A DNA stretch of 64,000 bases from Brevinema andersonii (lineage in GTDB: Bacteria > Spirochaetota > Brevinematia > Brevinematales > Brevinemataceae), in contig NZ_FOKY01000004.1 in the NCBI RefSeq assembly GCF_900112165.1, positions 1 through 64,000 of the forward strand, written 5' to 3'. A program made the translations under genes and the position numbers. Of the stretch, positions 37,586 through 47,576 are shown one piece after another (positions within the stretch are counted from its first letter, which is position 1; every line of letters starts with the position of its first letter). The notes beneath the pieces were generated by a model that was not told where the DNA came from, ran no database searches, and saw only the letters and a program-made list of their open reading frames with translations.

Positions 37586-38311
37586 ATGGAATTTTCTATA
37601 TTTATATGGGTAATTAGTTTAATCTCATTCTTATTGTCTCACTTGTTAAGACCAATTAATAAATATATTGCTTATAAATTAAAGTCTTTAAACATGCATG
37701 CGTATTATTTTTTGGGGTTACTTATATTATTTATTGTTTTATTTTTATATTTGCCGTATGAAAAGGTTTTATGGAAAAACTTAAATACTTATATCCAATT
37801 TACTTTTAATGCATTAGATATTTCATTTATATTTCTCATACAAAATATTTGGCATATTATTGTGTTTTTTAGAAATATTTGGCTGGGATTTTTAATTGCA
37901 TGTTTAAGTATAGATATTGAAAATCTTAATTATCCTTTTACGGGTTCCTATAGAAATATGAAAAAATTTCATCATACCAAAATTTTACTTTTGGTATTTT
38001 CATTATTTTTATATTTGGTTTTGCATCAATTTTCATATAAAGGAATATGGAGTTTAGTGCTATTAAATATAGTTGTTTATACAGCTGTTTATTATTGGCA
38101 CTTTGGGTTTTACACGTTGTTATATATATTTAAACGAAGTCATATTCCTTATCCATTGGGGTTACTTATTTTACTGCTTCCTATTATGATGGCAGGTGAA
38201 TCGTTTTTTTTACCTTTAGTAGCGTGTGTTGGGATTGGCATTTCAGATATATGGATGGATTACCATCGACGTAATGCAGCTTCTTTGTTATTTACTTTTG
38301 AATTAAGATAA
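37586..38311 (+). CDS. Multi-pass membrane protein in the rpsR-rplI gap
   Basis: 241 aa with six or seven hydrophobic helices spread over the whole length. Its place between rpsR and rplI is where many Gram-positive and other genomes carry a DUF2232/YybS membrane protein, but I do not recognise sequence similarity with certainty. Very AT-rich. The start ATG has only a weak ribosome site (AAAGGGTAAA). Confidence 0.65.
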   Translation: MEFSIFIWVISLISFLLSHLLRPINKYIAYKLKSLNMHAYYFLGLLILFIVLFLYLPYEKVLWKNLNTYIQFTFNALDISFIFLIQNIWHIIVFFRNIWLGFLIACLSIDIENLNYPFTGSYRNMKKFHHTKILLLVFSLFLYLVLHQFSYKGIWSLVLLNIVVYTAVYYWHFGFYTLLYIFKRSHIPYPLGLLILLLPIMMAGESFFLPLVACVGIGISDIWMDYHRRNAASLLFTFELR

Positions 38312-38331
38312 ATTAAAAATTGGAGGACACT

Positions 38332-38790
38332 ATGAAAGTTATTCTTCTTGAAAATATTCCAGGTTTAGGTCGTGCTGGTGATATTAGAATGGTACGTGAT
38401 GGCTATGGTAGAAATTATTTAATACCACAAAGATTAGCAGAAATGGCGACTCATAGTCGTGAAAAATATTTAGAACGTAAGAAAGCTTCATTAGCGAAAA
38501 AAGCTCAGTTAATGTATGAATCTGCTCAAGAATTGAAAGAAAAATTAGAAGAAATTTCTCTTTCAATTGCAAAAAAATCTAGTGTAGAAGGTAAAATTTT
38601 TGGTTCTGTAACAGGTGCTGATGTTGCTTCTTTGATTGCAGAACATGGATTTACGGTTGATAAGAAACGTATTTCTATCCAACATGTTAAAACATTAGGT
38701 GAGCATACATTTTCGGTTAAATTGGATGAAGGTGTAACGGCACATATGAATATAACAGTTTTATCTGAAGATGCTGCTATTGTTGGATGA
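38332..38790 (+). CDS. rplI: Ribosomal protein bL9
   Basis: 152 aa from ATG 38332 with GGAGG upstream. N-terminal RNA-binding domain (MKVILLENIPGLGRAGDI...VRDGYGRNYLIP), long connecting helix, and C-terminal domain (VEGKIFGSVTGADVASLI). 50S protein. Its stop overlaps the dnaB start (ATGA). Confidence 0.95.
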   Translation: MKVILLENIPGLGRAGDIRMVRDGYGRNYLIPQRLAEMATHSREKYLERKKASLAKKAQLMYESAQELKEKLEEISLSIAKKSSVEGKIFGSVTGADVASLIAEHGFTVDKKRISIQHVKTLGEHTFSVKLDEGVTAHMNITVLSEDAAIVG

Positions 38791-40250
38791 TGATGAATTC
38801 TGTTGAAAAAAATATACTTGTTTCGCCACACTCTGTTGAGGCAGAACAGGCTGTTTTGGGGGCAGCTTTATCTAATCAAAGAGCTTTATATGCTATTACA
38901 GAGTCACTTGTTGAGAGTGATTTTTATGATCCTGCACATCAATCTATTCTTCGTACAGTTGTTATGCTTGAGTCGAAATCTCGGCCTGTGGATATTATAT
39001 CTGTTACTGATGCACTGACTAAATCGGGAGAGCTTGCTAAAATTGGTGGTCATCATATATTAATTGATTTAGTAGATCGTTATGCGTCTGTAGCTAATAT
39101 AGAATATCATATTAAGCTAGTTAAAGATTATGCTTTGTTAAGGGCTTTGATTTCTGCGTCCCGTGAAATTATTGATTTGGCAATGAAACGGGAAGATGAT
39201 GTTGAAACGATTTTAGATAAAGCTGATAGTTTAATGTTTGAAGTTATTGGTAAGCGGGAATCCTCTGAATATAATCGATTATCAGTCTATCTGAAACGTG
39301 CTTTAGAGATGGTTGATCAGCGTTCAGCTGCGGGTAATTCACTGATGGGAATTCCTACAGGATATCCTGATATTGATAATCTTACTAATGGACTTTCTAA
39401 GGGTTCGCTTATTATTTTGGCAGCACGTGCAGGTATGGGAAAAACAGCTTTTGCTCTTAATATTGCACGTAAATTTCTTCAAACTGTGCCTCATGATCAG
39501 GATAATAAATTAGGTGTTTTAATGTTTTCGCTTGAGATGACAGGTGAAGAAATAGCAATGAGATTTCTTTCAGCTGAGTCACTTATACCAATGGACAAAA
39601 TTAATAAGGCACAATTGACTGTGGATGAAGCAGAATCTCTTTTAGATGCTGCAGGGACTCTTAATCCTTTAAATATTATCATTGATGATACAGGAAATAT
39701 TGCTTTGAATACACTTAGAGCAAGGGCTCGTGCTGTTATGAGAAAGTTTCCATACCAATTGATGATTATCGATCATATTCAAATAATTTCATTACCGGGA
39801 AATACTTATAATGCAAATCGTAATAATATGCTAGCACAAATTACCGGTACTCTTAAAGCTTTAGCGAAAGAATTAGGCATACCTATTATTGCTTTATCAC
39901 AGTTGTCAAGAGGAGTGGAGTCGCGGCAGGATAAAACACCTCAATTGATGGATTTGAGGGAGTCTGGATCTATAGAGCAAGATGCCGATATTGTTGCGAT
40001 GTTATATCGTGAAGATTATTATCGAAAAGATTCTCAATGGCCTGGTATTGTTGAATTGAATTTTGCTAAACATCGAAATGGCAAAACTGATATGATACCA
40101 CTCCGATTTTTTGGAGAAACCATGCGTTTTGAAAGTTTAGATCAAAATGCTCAGTATGCTTATAAAGAGTATAAAAAGAATCAATCTGAAAGTTTTAAGC
40201 CATTTCCCCAAAAAAAATATAATCAAGATTATTCTGATCCTGCATTTTAG
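38787..40250 (+). CDS. dnaB: Replicative DNA helicase DnaB
   Basis: 487 aa. The N-terminal helical domain (PHSVEAEQAVLGAAL) is followed by a RecA-like ATPase with Walker A AARAGMGKT near residue 215, Walker B LMIIDHIQII, and the DnaB-type DLRESGSIEQDADIV and FAKHRNGKTD motifs. Unwinds DNA at the fork. Three consecutive ATG codons at the start; translation is coupled to rplI. Confidence 0.96.
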   Translation: MMMNSVEKNILVSPHSVEAEQAVLGAALSNQRALYAITESLVESDFYDPAHQSILRTVVMLESKSRPVDIISVTDALTKSGELAKIGGHHILIDLVDRYASVANIEYHIKLVKDYALLRALISASREIIDLAMKREDDVETILDKADSLMFEVIGKRESSEYNRLSVYLKRALEMVDQRSAAGNSLMGIPTGYPDIDNLTNGLSKGSLIILAARAGMGKTAFALNIARKFLQTVPHDQDNKLGVLMFSLEMTGEEIAMRFLSAESLIPMDKINKAQLTVDEAESLLDAAGTLNPLNIIIDDTGNIALNTLRARARAVMRKFPYQLMIIDHIQIISLPGNTYNANRNNMLAQITGTLKALAKELGIPIIALSQLSRGVESRQDKTPQLMDLRESGSIEQDADIVAMLYREDYYRKDSQWPGIVELNFAKHRNGKTDMIPLRFFGETMRFESLDQNAQYAYKEYKKNQSESFKPFPQKKYNQDYSDPAF

Positions 40251-40280
40251 TTGACAAAACCTATAATTTATAGATAAAAT
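40251..40280 (+). promoter_or_regulatory. Promoter of the mlaEFD-degT run
   Basis: TTGACA (40251-40256, immediately after the dnaB stop), 18 nt, TAAAAT (40275-40280). Confidence 0.7.
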
Positions 40281-40308
40281 ATACAATATACCTTTTTAGG
40301 GTTAATTA

Positions 40309-41091
40309 ATGAAAAATATAACGAAAACTTTTGACGGATTTAAGAATTTTCTTGTTGAAATGGGAGAATTTGGTGTATATAGTGTTAAGATATTTAAATC
40401 TTTTCCTTCTATTATTCACTATCGTTCGGAATTTTTAACGCAGATTGTTAATATTGGTATTAAATCTTTGCCTATTGTGATTTCTACAGGATTTTTTATG
40501 GGAGCAATCTTAGGAATACAGCTTGGTGCTGCGATGAATCATGTTATTCGTGGATCTGCATTTCTTATTAGCGGTGGTGTTTTTCTTGCATTGGTTCGAG
40601 AGATGGGCCCTGTTTTAACCGCTTTAGTTGTTGTAAGTCGTGTATGTTCTTCTGTAACAGCAGAAATCGGATCCATGACAGTTACAGAACAAGTTGATGC
40701 GTTAAGAGTCATGTCTGTAGATCCTGATGAATATTTAGGAGTTCCACGAGTCTTAACAGGTATGCTTGCTTTGCCGATAATGGGAACAATGTCTATTTTT
40801 GCAGGAATTATAGGATCATGGCTTTCTATGTTGTTAGTTCATGGTGTGTCAACACAGATGTTTTTTGATAATGGACTTTCGATTCTTATTTTACGTTTTG
40901 TTATCGAAGCATTGTTGAAATTATTACTATTTGGATTGCTGCTTTTGCTTATTGCAACATTTTATGGGTTTCGAACAGTTGGAGGATCAGTTGGCGTAGG
41001 AAATGCCACAGTCAAGTCAGTAGTTGTTGGTACCTTTGCTACGATTATTTTAGATTATGTTGCAGGTACATTATTCCTGCTTATCTGGTGA
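40309..41091 (+). CDS. mlaE: MlaE-type ABC permease
   Basis: 260 aa, about five membrane helices. Family marks GAILGIQLGAAMN, REMGPVLTALVVVSRVCSSVTAEIGSM, EQVDALRVMSVDPDEYLGVPRV and the C-terminal GGSVGVGNATVKSVV. Inner-membrane part of an MlaEFD system that moves phospholipids between membranes. mlaF begins 4 nt later. Confidence 0.93.
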   Translation: MKNITKTFDGFKNFLVEMGEFGVYSVKIFKSFPSIIHYRSEFLTQIVNIGIKSLPIVISTGFFMGAILGIQLGAAMNHVIRGSAFLISGGVFLALVREMGPVLTALVVVSRVCSSVTAEIGSMTVTEQVDALRVMSVDPDEYLGVPRVLTGMLALPIMGTMSIFAGIIGSWLSMLLVHGVSTQMFFDNGLSILILRFVIEALLKLLLFGLLLLLIATFYGFRTVGGSVGVGNATVKSVVVGTFATIILDYVAGTLFLLIW

Positions 41092-41095
41092 GCTT

Positions 41096-41914
41096 ATGAA
41101 AAGTATTATTGAAATTCATAATTTGCGTAAGTTTTTAAGAGATCGATTTGTATTAGACGGTATTAATCTTGAAATTCATGAAAGTGAAACTTTTGTGTTG
41201 CTAGGCCAGAGTGGCACAGGAAAAAGTGTTTTACTTAAACATATTATTGGATTAATGCAGGCGGATTCTGGGACCTTATTTATTAATGGTCATGATATGA
41301 CAAATGCTTCAGAAACTGAATGGCGCAATATCAGGAAAAATATAGGAATGTTATTTCAAAGTGGTGCTATTTTTGATTCTTTAACGGTCGGTCAAAATTT
41401 ATTGTTTGTTTTAGATCATTTGATGCCTCATATGTCTTATCCTGAAAAAGAAGAAAGAGTTAGTTATTGTCTTAAAGTTGTTGGACTAGAAGGACTTGAA
41501 AATATTATGCCTGCTGAGTTATCCGGTGGTATGCGTAAACGTGCAGCATTAGCTAGAACTATTGCTACCAAACCTGATATTATTTTGTTTGACGAGCCTA
41601 CGACAGGGTTGGATCCTATTATGACTGCAGTAGTAGATGATCTCATTCTTGATGTAAAAAAAGAATTGGGAACTACTTTCATTGTGGTTACTCATGATAT
41701 GGCTAGTGCTATGAGGGTTGGTGACCGATTAGCTCTTCTTTATAAGGGTCAAATTAAATTTTTAGGTACTAAACAGGAAGTTGAAAATACAGATAATCCC
41801 TATATGGTACAGTTTATGAATGGGGATTCTAAAGGTCCTATGACGGAAAATCAAATTGTTGGAGATACAACATGGCTACCATTAAAAGAGAAAAACCCAA
41901 TTACACAGCAATAG
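41096..41914 (+). CDS. mlaF: MlaF-type ABC transporter ATPase
   Basis: 272 aa from ATG 41096. Walker A GQSGTGKSV, Q-loop LFQSGAIFDSLT (the 'GALFDSLTV' form typical of MlaF), signature LSGGMRKRAALAR, Walker B IILFDEPTTGLDP, H-loop VTHDM. Energises lipid transport with MlaE and MlaD. Its last 43 nt overlap mlaD in another frame. Confidence 0.94.
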   Translation: MKSIIEIHNLRKFLRDRFVLDGINLEIHESETFVLLGQSGTGKSVLLKHIIGLMQADSGTLFINGHDMTNASETEWRNIRKNIGMLFQSGAIFDSLTVGQNLLFVLDHLMPHMSYPEKEERVSYCLKVVGLEGLENIMPAELSGGMRKRAALARTIATKPDIILFDEPTTGLDPIMTAVVDDLILDVKKELGTTFIVVTHDMASAMRVGDRLALLYKGQIKFLGTKQEVENTDNPYMVQFMNGDSKGPMTENQIVGDTTWLPLKEKNPITQQ

Positions 41915-42726
41915 GTGCGTTTTTGTTTATAGGTCTTGCTCTCATTCTAGTTGGAGTAGTTTTTGCCGATAAATTGGTCTATAAAATTAAAGGAGGATAT
42001 CCTTTATATGTTACGTTTAATAACGTGGATGGACTGTTAGTTGGTTCGAAGCTGAAAATAGGATCTGGTAAAGAGATCGGTCAGGTTGATAAAATTGATG
42101 TTGACGGGTCTACATTAATTCTAACGTTGGTTGTTGAAAAAAAATATAAAATTAATCAGGATGCTAATTTTCAGATTTTTTCCAGTAGTTTAGTAGGCGG
42201 AAAATTTATAGAAGTAGTTAATTATACTGGTAAATCACCGCATTTGGAAGCTGAAACTACTATTAAAGGAATTGATCCATTCTCAATTAATCAAGTGTTT
42301 TCAATGTTAGGTTCTTTTATGTCAGGCGATTCTGCTGATGGATTGGGTAGTAATGTAAATGGTATTTTTTCGTCTATAAGTACCACTGCAAATACAATAG
42401 CGCGTATGGTAGAAGATAATCAGACAAATGTGGATGTAGCTATGGAGAATTTAGCATCAGCTTCTGTGAAACTTAATAGTTTAGCGTATTCCTTGGATAG
42501 GAAACTCAATCTTTTAAGTGATAAAGATTTTGATAAAATTATTAAAGATCTGGAAAGTAGTCTTTCAGAATTGAGTGTGTTCATAAAGGCTGTAAATGCT
42601 GCTGATGCTCCTCTTTCGGTACTCAAAGATCCTGCTATTAATCACAGCATCCGTACTATTGTTACTAACTTAGAAGACACTACTGAACGTGTTAAGAAAA
42701 AGCCGAGTTTATTGTTTAGAGGCTAA
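41872..42726 (+). CDS. mlaD: MlaD-type MCE-domain substrate-binding protein
   Basis: 284 aa. One N-terminal membrane helix (about 12-34), the MCE domain (about 40-130; NNVDGLLVGSKLKIGSGKEIGQVDKI, LVGGKFIEV) and a helical tail. MCE rings form a lipid tunnel through the periplasm. Start at ATG 41872 inside the end of mlaF, with GGAG before it. No mlaC/mlaB is seen nearby. Confidence 0.9.
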   Translation: MATIKREKPNYTAIGAFLFIGLALILVGVVFADKLVYKIKGGYPLYVTFNNVDGLLVGSKLKIGSGKEIGQVDKIDVDGSTLILTLVVEKKYKINQDANFQIFSSSLVGGKFIEVVNYTGKSPHLEAETTIKGIDPFSINQVFSMLGSFMSGDSADGLGSNVNGIFSSISTTANTIARMVEDNQTNVDVAMENLASASVKLNSLAYSLDRKLNLLSDKDFDKIIKDLESSLSELSVFIKAVNAADAPLSVLKDPAINHSIRTIVTNLEDTTERVKKKPSLLFRG

Positions 42727-42737
42727 GGAGGAACACA

Positions 42738-43850
42738 ATGATTCCGTTTGTTGATCTGAAAGTGCAATATCAAGCTTACAAAGAATCTATTAATGCGCGA
42801 ATTCAGAATGTTTTAGAAAGAGGAGATTTTATTTTAGGTCAAGATGTTCATGAATTGGAAGAAAAAATGACAGAATATGTAGGTGCATATACTGTCAGTG
42901 CATCATCAGGAACAGATGCGTTACTTATTCCTCTTATGGCTCAGGATTTGCAGCCTGGAGATGAAATTATTACAACACCGTTTTCATTTTTTGCTACTGT
43001 AGAAGTGATTCTATTATTGAAATTAAAACCTGTTTTTGTTGATATTAATTCGAATACTTGTAATATTGATACTTCTAAAATAGAAGCAGCTATTACCTCT
43101 AAAACGAAAGGTATTATTTCTGTGTCGTTGTATGGTCAAACGTCTGATCTTGATGCAATAAATGATATTGCACGGAAATATAATATTTTTCATATGGAAG
43201 ATGCGGCACAAAGTCTTGGAGCTGTCTATAAGGGGCAGATGTCGGGCAGTGTTGCTGAAATGTCTGGTACATCGCTTTTTCCAGCAAAATCTTTAGGTGC
43301 TTATGGAGATGCAGGATTAATGTTTTTCCGTGATAAACAATTTGCCAATGAGTGTCGTATTTATATGAATCATGGGCAAGAATCGCGTTATAATCATAAA
43401 TATGTTGGAATTAATGGCCGGCTGGATACACTACAAGCTGCTGTTACGTTAGCAAAATTTGAGCATTATGAGGAAGAACTAAATAAAAGACAAGAACTTG
43501 CTGATTTTTACAATAAGGCATTTAATAATACAAGTATTGAATTTGTTGAACGGTCTAAATTTACTGATAAACATGTTTGGGCTCAATATTCGATTAAAGT
43601 TAAAAATAGAGAATCTTTTGCAATTTACTTAGCCAATAAGGGAATCCCTACTGCAGTTCATTATCCTAAACCTTTGCATTTACAGCCCGCATTAGGGTTT
43701 TTAGGATTAAGAGAAGGTTCATTTCCTGTCGCTGAAAAAATATCTAAAGAAATCATCAGTTTACCTATGCATGCATTTATCTCTCTTGAAGCAAGAAATG
43801 TAATAGCAGATAATGTTATCAAAGCATTGGAGCACTCTTCTGAAGGGTAA
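42738..43850 (+). CDS. DegT/DnrJ/EryC1/StrS-family sugar aminotransferase
   Basis: 370 aa, PLP-dependent. Catalytic lysine in FPAKSLGAYGDAG, with TTPFSFFATVEVILLLKLKPVFVDI and MEDAAQSLGAVYKG blocks. Members transaminate keto-sugars for amino-sugars in surface polysaccharides, glycosylated flagellins or nucleotide sugars. Strong ribosome site (AGGAGG). It follows mlaD by 11 nt, so it sits in an envelope operon. The exact sugar cannot be told from sequence alone. Confidence 0.9.
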   Translation: MIPFVDLKVQYQAYKESINARIQNVLERGDFILGQDVHELEEKMTEYVGAYTVSASSGTDALLIPLMAQDLQPGDEIITTPFSFFATVEVILLLKLKPVFVDINSNTCNIDTSKIEAAITSKTKGIISVSLYGQTSDLDAINDIARKYNIFHMEDAAQSLGAVYKGQMSGSVAEMSGTSLFPAKSLGAYGDAGLMFFRDKQFANECRIYMNHGQESRYNHKYVGINGRLDTLQAAVTLAKFEHYEEELNKRQELADFYNKAFNNTSIEFVERSKFTDKHVWAQYSIKVKNRESFAIYLANKGIPTAVHYPKPLHLQPALGFLGLREGSFPVAEKISKEIISLPMHAFISLEARNVIADNVIKALEHSSEG

Positions 43851-43853
43851 GAC

Positions 43854-45080
43854 ATGAATGCAACATTTTTACTAGTTTTAGCTTTAGTATTAATGGCTGC
43901 TTCTGCATTTTTCTCGGCATCCGAAACTGCATTTTTTTCGTTAGACGAGTTGAAAATCAGAAAATTTAAGCCTTCAGATGCGCGTCATATCCGTAATTTA
44001 TTAAAAAATGCTACTATATTATTAGTAACGTTACTCACAGCAAATACTATTACTAATATATTATTAACAACAGTTTTAAGTGCATGGCTTGAAGCTAAGG
44101 GTTATCATTTTTCATTTTTAGTATCTACTCTTATTGTATCGGGAATTATTATTCTTTTTGGAGAAATACTACCTAAAGCTGTTGCGACAGCACAAGGAGT
44201 AAAAATTATTCCCTATGCTGTTTTTCCTGTTTCTTACTTGATTCGTGTTCTGGATTTTATTATTCGGCCGCTAAATCGCTTATCAGAACGATTTACACAA
44301 TATTTTCAATTTCTTCTCCCTGAAATGGATAATAAAGAAGATAGACGTACAGCATTATATAATGTGGTATCGCGTGGTAAATTCTTAAAACAAGAAGAAA
44401 AATTGTTAATTGCTCGGATTCTTTCGCTGGCTGAAAGAAGAGTAACTGCCGTGATGACGCCAAGACCTCGAGTTTTTTCTATTGATGAAAAAGCAACTTT
44501 AGAGCAACTAAAAAATGATCTTTTACCGGAACAGCATAGTAAAATTCCAGTATATAAAGATCAAGATAGTCAAGTTATAGGAGTTATTTATTTTGAAGAT
44601 ATCGCGATAAACTTTCGTGATTCTAAGTCGTTAAATCTTAATATTAAAGATTTTATTCGGCCTATATATTTTGTTCCTGAATCAAAAACGCTTGCAGAAC
44701 TCTTAGAAGATTTTCGTAAAAAACATATTCGGATTGCTGCGGTTGTTGATGAATATGGTGATTTTCTTGGTATTGTAACGTTGAGTGACATTTTAGCAGA
44801 ACTTGTTGGCGAGGTGGTTGATGAGGATTTTGAAAAGGATATCGTTCAATTATTACCTAATCGTTACTTTGTGAAAGGGGAAGTTTCTCTTTTGGAATTT
44901 AATGAAGAGTTTAAAGTAAATCTTGTAAGTGAAGAATATGAAACGATTGCTGGATATTTGATAGAACAAGCCGGTGGAATTCCCCCTTTATTTTACAGCT
45001 ATGAGCATGATAATCTCGTGTTAACAGTTCGTGAACGTACGGCAACCCGAATTGAAAGTTTATCCGTGAGGATTAAGTAA
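43854..45080 (+). CDS. CNNM/CorC-type CBS-pair membrane protein, first copy
   Basis: 408 aa. An N-terminal DUF21 membrane domain (four helices, 1-170; SASETAFFSLDELKI) is followed by two CBS domains (about 205-330) and a C-terminal CorC_HlyC domain. Such proteins are linked to magnesium/cobalt efflux or are annotated as hemolysin-like; the ion role is better supported in the family. Starts 3 nt after degT and abuts the second copy. Confidence 0.9.
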   Translation: MNATFLLVLALVLMAASAFFSASETAFFSLDELKIRKFKPSDARHIRNLLKNATILLVTLLTANTITNILLTTVLSAWLEAKGYHFSFLVSTLIVSGIIILFGEILPKAVATAQGVKIIPYAVFPVSYLIRVLDFIIRPLNRLSERFTQYFQFLLPEMDNKEDRRTALYNVVSRGKFLKQEEKLLIARILSLAERRVTAVMTPRPRVFSIDEKATLEQLKNDLLPEQHSKIPVYKDQDSQVIGVIYFEDIAINFRDSKSLNLNIKDFIRPIYFVPESKTLAELLEDFRKKHIRIAAVVDEYGDFLGIVTLSDILAELVGEVVDEDFEKDIVQLLPNRYFVKGEVSLLEFNEEFKVNLVSEEYETIAGYLIEQAGGIPPLFYSYEHDNLVLTVRERTATRIESLSVRIK

Positions 45081-46363
45081 TGATCGATTGGCATCTGGCA
45101 GTGGAGTATTTTGGTTGGTCTATGTTTAACTTAGCTTTGAGTGGTTTTTTAGGTGGCAGTGAAACAGCATTTTTATCATTAAATCGAATTTTCCTATATG
45201 CTCGTCAAGAAAGCGGTTCTCTGTCCGCAAAAATTTTAATTTTCCTTGTAGAACGTTCAACATTGTTTGTAACGGCGATTGTTATTGCCAATAATGTAAC
45301 ATTGATTTTAGGTACTTTATATATTACTCGTATTCTTATTGAAGTATTTCATGTGTCACTATTATGGACTACAATTTTGGGAGCAGTCATTACAACTCCG
45401 TTTCAATTAATCATAGGTGAAGTATTGCCTAAATCTTTTTTTCATCCGTTTTCTAATCTTTTGTCTTATAAATTTTCTTTTATTTGGATTATTATTTATT
45501 TTGCCTTGCTTCCTTTATCTTTATTTTTTAGAGGAATTTTATTTGTTTTAAGCAAAATTTTTGGCGTGAGCAGTAAGGATGAACAAGGATTTGCTCAAAG
45601 TGAATTCCAAGATCTGTTGGATGTGTCTCTAAAAAGTGGTGCATTAAATACAGGTGAACGTGAATTTATCAATAATATTCTGGAATTCCGTGATATCCGT
45701 GCACGTGAAGCGATGACTCCTTTGTCGCAACTTGTTTGTGTTGAGCAAAGCGAAACAGTACAACGTACACTTGATATTATGAAAGAAAAACAAGTATCTA
45801 TATTGCCTGTATACCATTCGCGTATTGATAATCCAATAGGAAGGGTGAGAGCAAAAGATCTATTAACTGCTATGCCGAATGAGCCTGTTTTGAATTATGT
45901 ACAAGAAGTTTTTTTTATTCCGGCTACAGCACATTTGGAAAAAGTATTAATTCAAATGCAGCGTCGTCATCTACCTTTAGCGTTTGTTGTTGATGAGTAT
46001 GGTGGTATTGTTGGCGTTTTGAGGGTTGAAGATATTGTTGTTGAGATTGTTGGAGAAGTAATTGAAGAAGGTGAGATTGATTTTCTTATTAATCCTGACG
46101 GTTCTGTCTTTGCTGATGGTTTGTGTGATATTGATGATTTGTTCGGTATTCTTAAACTTGTTATCAATACTGATGAAGTCAAAACTTTAGGAGGATTTAT
46201 TATGGAAAAATTGGGTAGAATGCCTCAAGTGGGTGATGTTATTTTTTATAAACCTTGGTATTTTTCTGTTCAAAGCTTGCGGGGACGCAGTATTGAAAGA
46301 GTTATTATTTCTAAAAATAAACCAAAATCCCATATTCAAAATGAGTCTGAGAATGGAATTTAG
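45080..46363 (+). CDS. CNNM/CorC-type CBS-pair membrane protein, second copy
   Basis: 427 aa. Same order: DUF21 (GGSETAFLSLNRIFLY), CBS pair (FRDIRAREAMTPLSQLV, HLPLAFVVDEYGGIVGVLRVEDIV) and CorC_HlyC. It starts on the last base of the first copy. The two are diverged paralogues that may form a heterodimer. Its end overlaps the next gene. Confidence 0.9.
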   Translation: MIDWHLAVEYFGWSMFNLALSGFLGGSETAFLSLNRIFLYARQESGSLSAKILIFLVERSTLFVTAIVIANNVTLILGTLYITRILIEVFHVSLLWTTILGAVITTPFQLIIGEVLPKSFFHPFSNLLSYKFSFIWIIIYFALLPLSLFFRGILFVLSKIFGVSSKDEQGFAQSEFQDLLDVSLKSGALNTGEREFINNILEFRDIRAREAMTPLSQLVCVEQSETVQRTLDIMKEKQVSILPVYHSRIDNPIGRVRAKDLLTAMPNEPVLNYVQEVFFIPATAHLEKVLIQMQRRHLPLAFVVDEYGGIVGVLRVEDIVVEIVGEVIEEGEIDFLINPDGSVFADGLCDIDDLFGILKLVINTDEVKTLGGFIMEKLGRMPQVGDVIFYKPWYFSVQSLRGRSIERVIISKNKPKSHIQNESENGI

Positions 46364-47576
46364 CGGTAAAGAATCACGTCGATTAAAATCCGTGGATCGA
46401 GAAGAAATTGTTCGCATTCAACGTTTTGTTAGTGAAGGTCCTGCATTAGCTTACGATAGTAATGGAAAAGTTTTGTTTGTACGTTATGTGCTTCCTGGAG
46501 AATTAGTACGTGTTAAAGTATATAAAGAAGCTAAAGATTATGCAATGGCAGATCCTTTGCAGATTGTTGAACCTTCACCGTTACGCATAAAACCTGAATG
46601 CCCATATTTTAGCTTATGTGGTGGCTGTGACTATCAAATGATCGACTATAAAGAGCAGATATCTCTGAAAAAGCAATTAGTTGAAAAAATATTTTTTCAA
46701 ATAACAGGACAAAAAATTCTATTAACAGGAATTTTAGAGTCCCCTTTGCATTTTAGATATAGAAACAATATGACTTATAAAGTAACCCCTCATAAAAAAA
46801 CAGCAGGATTTTTTCGCAAAGATTCTAAATCAGTTGTTGATATAGAAAAATGTCTCTTAGAAATGCCTAAGATAACAGAAGCATTTTGTTCGGTAAAAAT
46901 GCAGAATTCTAATGAGTTACCATTTCCACCCCACAATTTTAAAGTCCGCTCTTCGACAATAGGGGATACTTCTGTTTATTGGATTCCATCGAATTATCCT
47001 GATACCCATGTTTATGAAGAAATTACAGTTTATGGAAAAACTATTCGTTTTAAGATTTCGAAAGATAGTTTTTTTCAAGTTAATTCTTTTCTTGTACCTC
47101 TGTGGCTGGAAAAAATTATTTCTTTTCTTGATCAGTCACATAATGAGCGTATTATTGATTTGTATTGTGGTATAGGCCTTATTACCTTGTTTGTTTCTTA
47201 CTATGCGCGTGAAACGATAGGTGTAGAAATTGCAAAATCATCGGTATTGGACGCAAATTCTAATTTAGAAATCAATGATATTAAATCTAATGTCAAATTT
47301 ATCTTAGGAGATGCAGGAGAGATACTTTCTGCGATAGGTTTTGCAGATGTGATTATTGTTGATCCGCCTCGAGCTGGAATGGACGAGCAAACCAGGAATT
47401 TGCTTTTGCAGCATTTGCCTAAAAAGATTATATATTCTTCTTGTAAAGCCTCAACAATGGCACGTGATATTGATATATTATCGTCTCATTATGAGCTTCA
47501 GGAATTATGGCTTGTTGATATGTTTCCTCAAACATACCATGTTGAACTTTTAGCTCTTTTGGTACATAAAAGTTAA
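46341..47576 (+). CDS. TrmA/RlmD-family 23S rRNA or tRNA m5U methyltransferase
   Basis: About 411 aa. N-terminal TRAM-like strand domain, an Fe-S cluster motif CPYFSLCGGCDYQ, SAM domain LYCGIGLITLF, VDPPRAGMD and a catalytic cysteine in IIYSSCKASTMARD. It methylates C5 of a uridine; which RNA cannot be told by sequence. ATG 46341 or 46353 overlaps the CBS gene; neither has a good ribosome site, so translation is probably coupled. Confidence 0.88.
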   Translation: MSLRMEFSGKESRRLKSVDREEIVRIQRFVSEGPALAYDSNGKVLFVRYVLPGELVRVKVYKEAKDYAMADPLQIVEPSPLRIKPECPYFSLCGGCDYQMIDYKEQISLKKQLVEKIFFQITGQKILLTGILESPLHFRYRNNMTYKVTPHKKTAGFFRKDSKSVVDIEKCLLEMPKITEAFCSVKMQNSNELPFPPHNFKVRSSTIGDTSVYWIPSNYPDTHVYEEITVYGKTIRFKISKDSFFQVNSFLVPLWLEKIISFLDQSHNERIIDLYCGIGLITLFVSYYARETIGVEIAKSSVLDANSNLEINDIKSNVKFILGDAGEILSAIGFADVIIVDPPRAGMDEQTRNLLLQHLPKKIIYSSCKASTMARDIDILSSHYELQELWLVDMFPQTYHVELLALLVHKS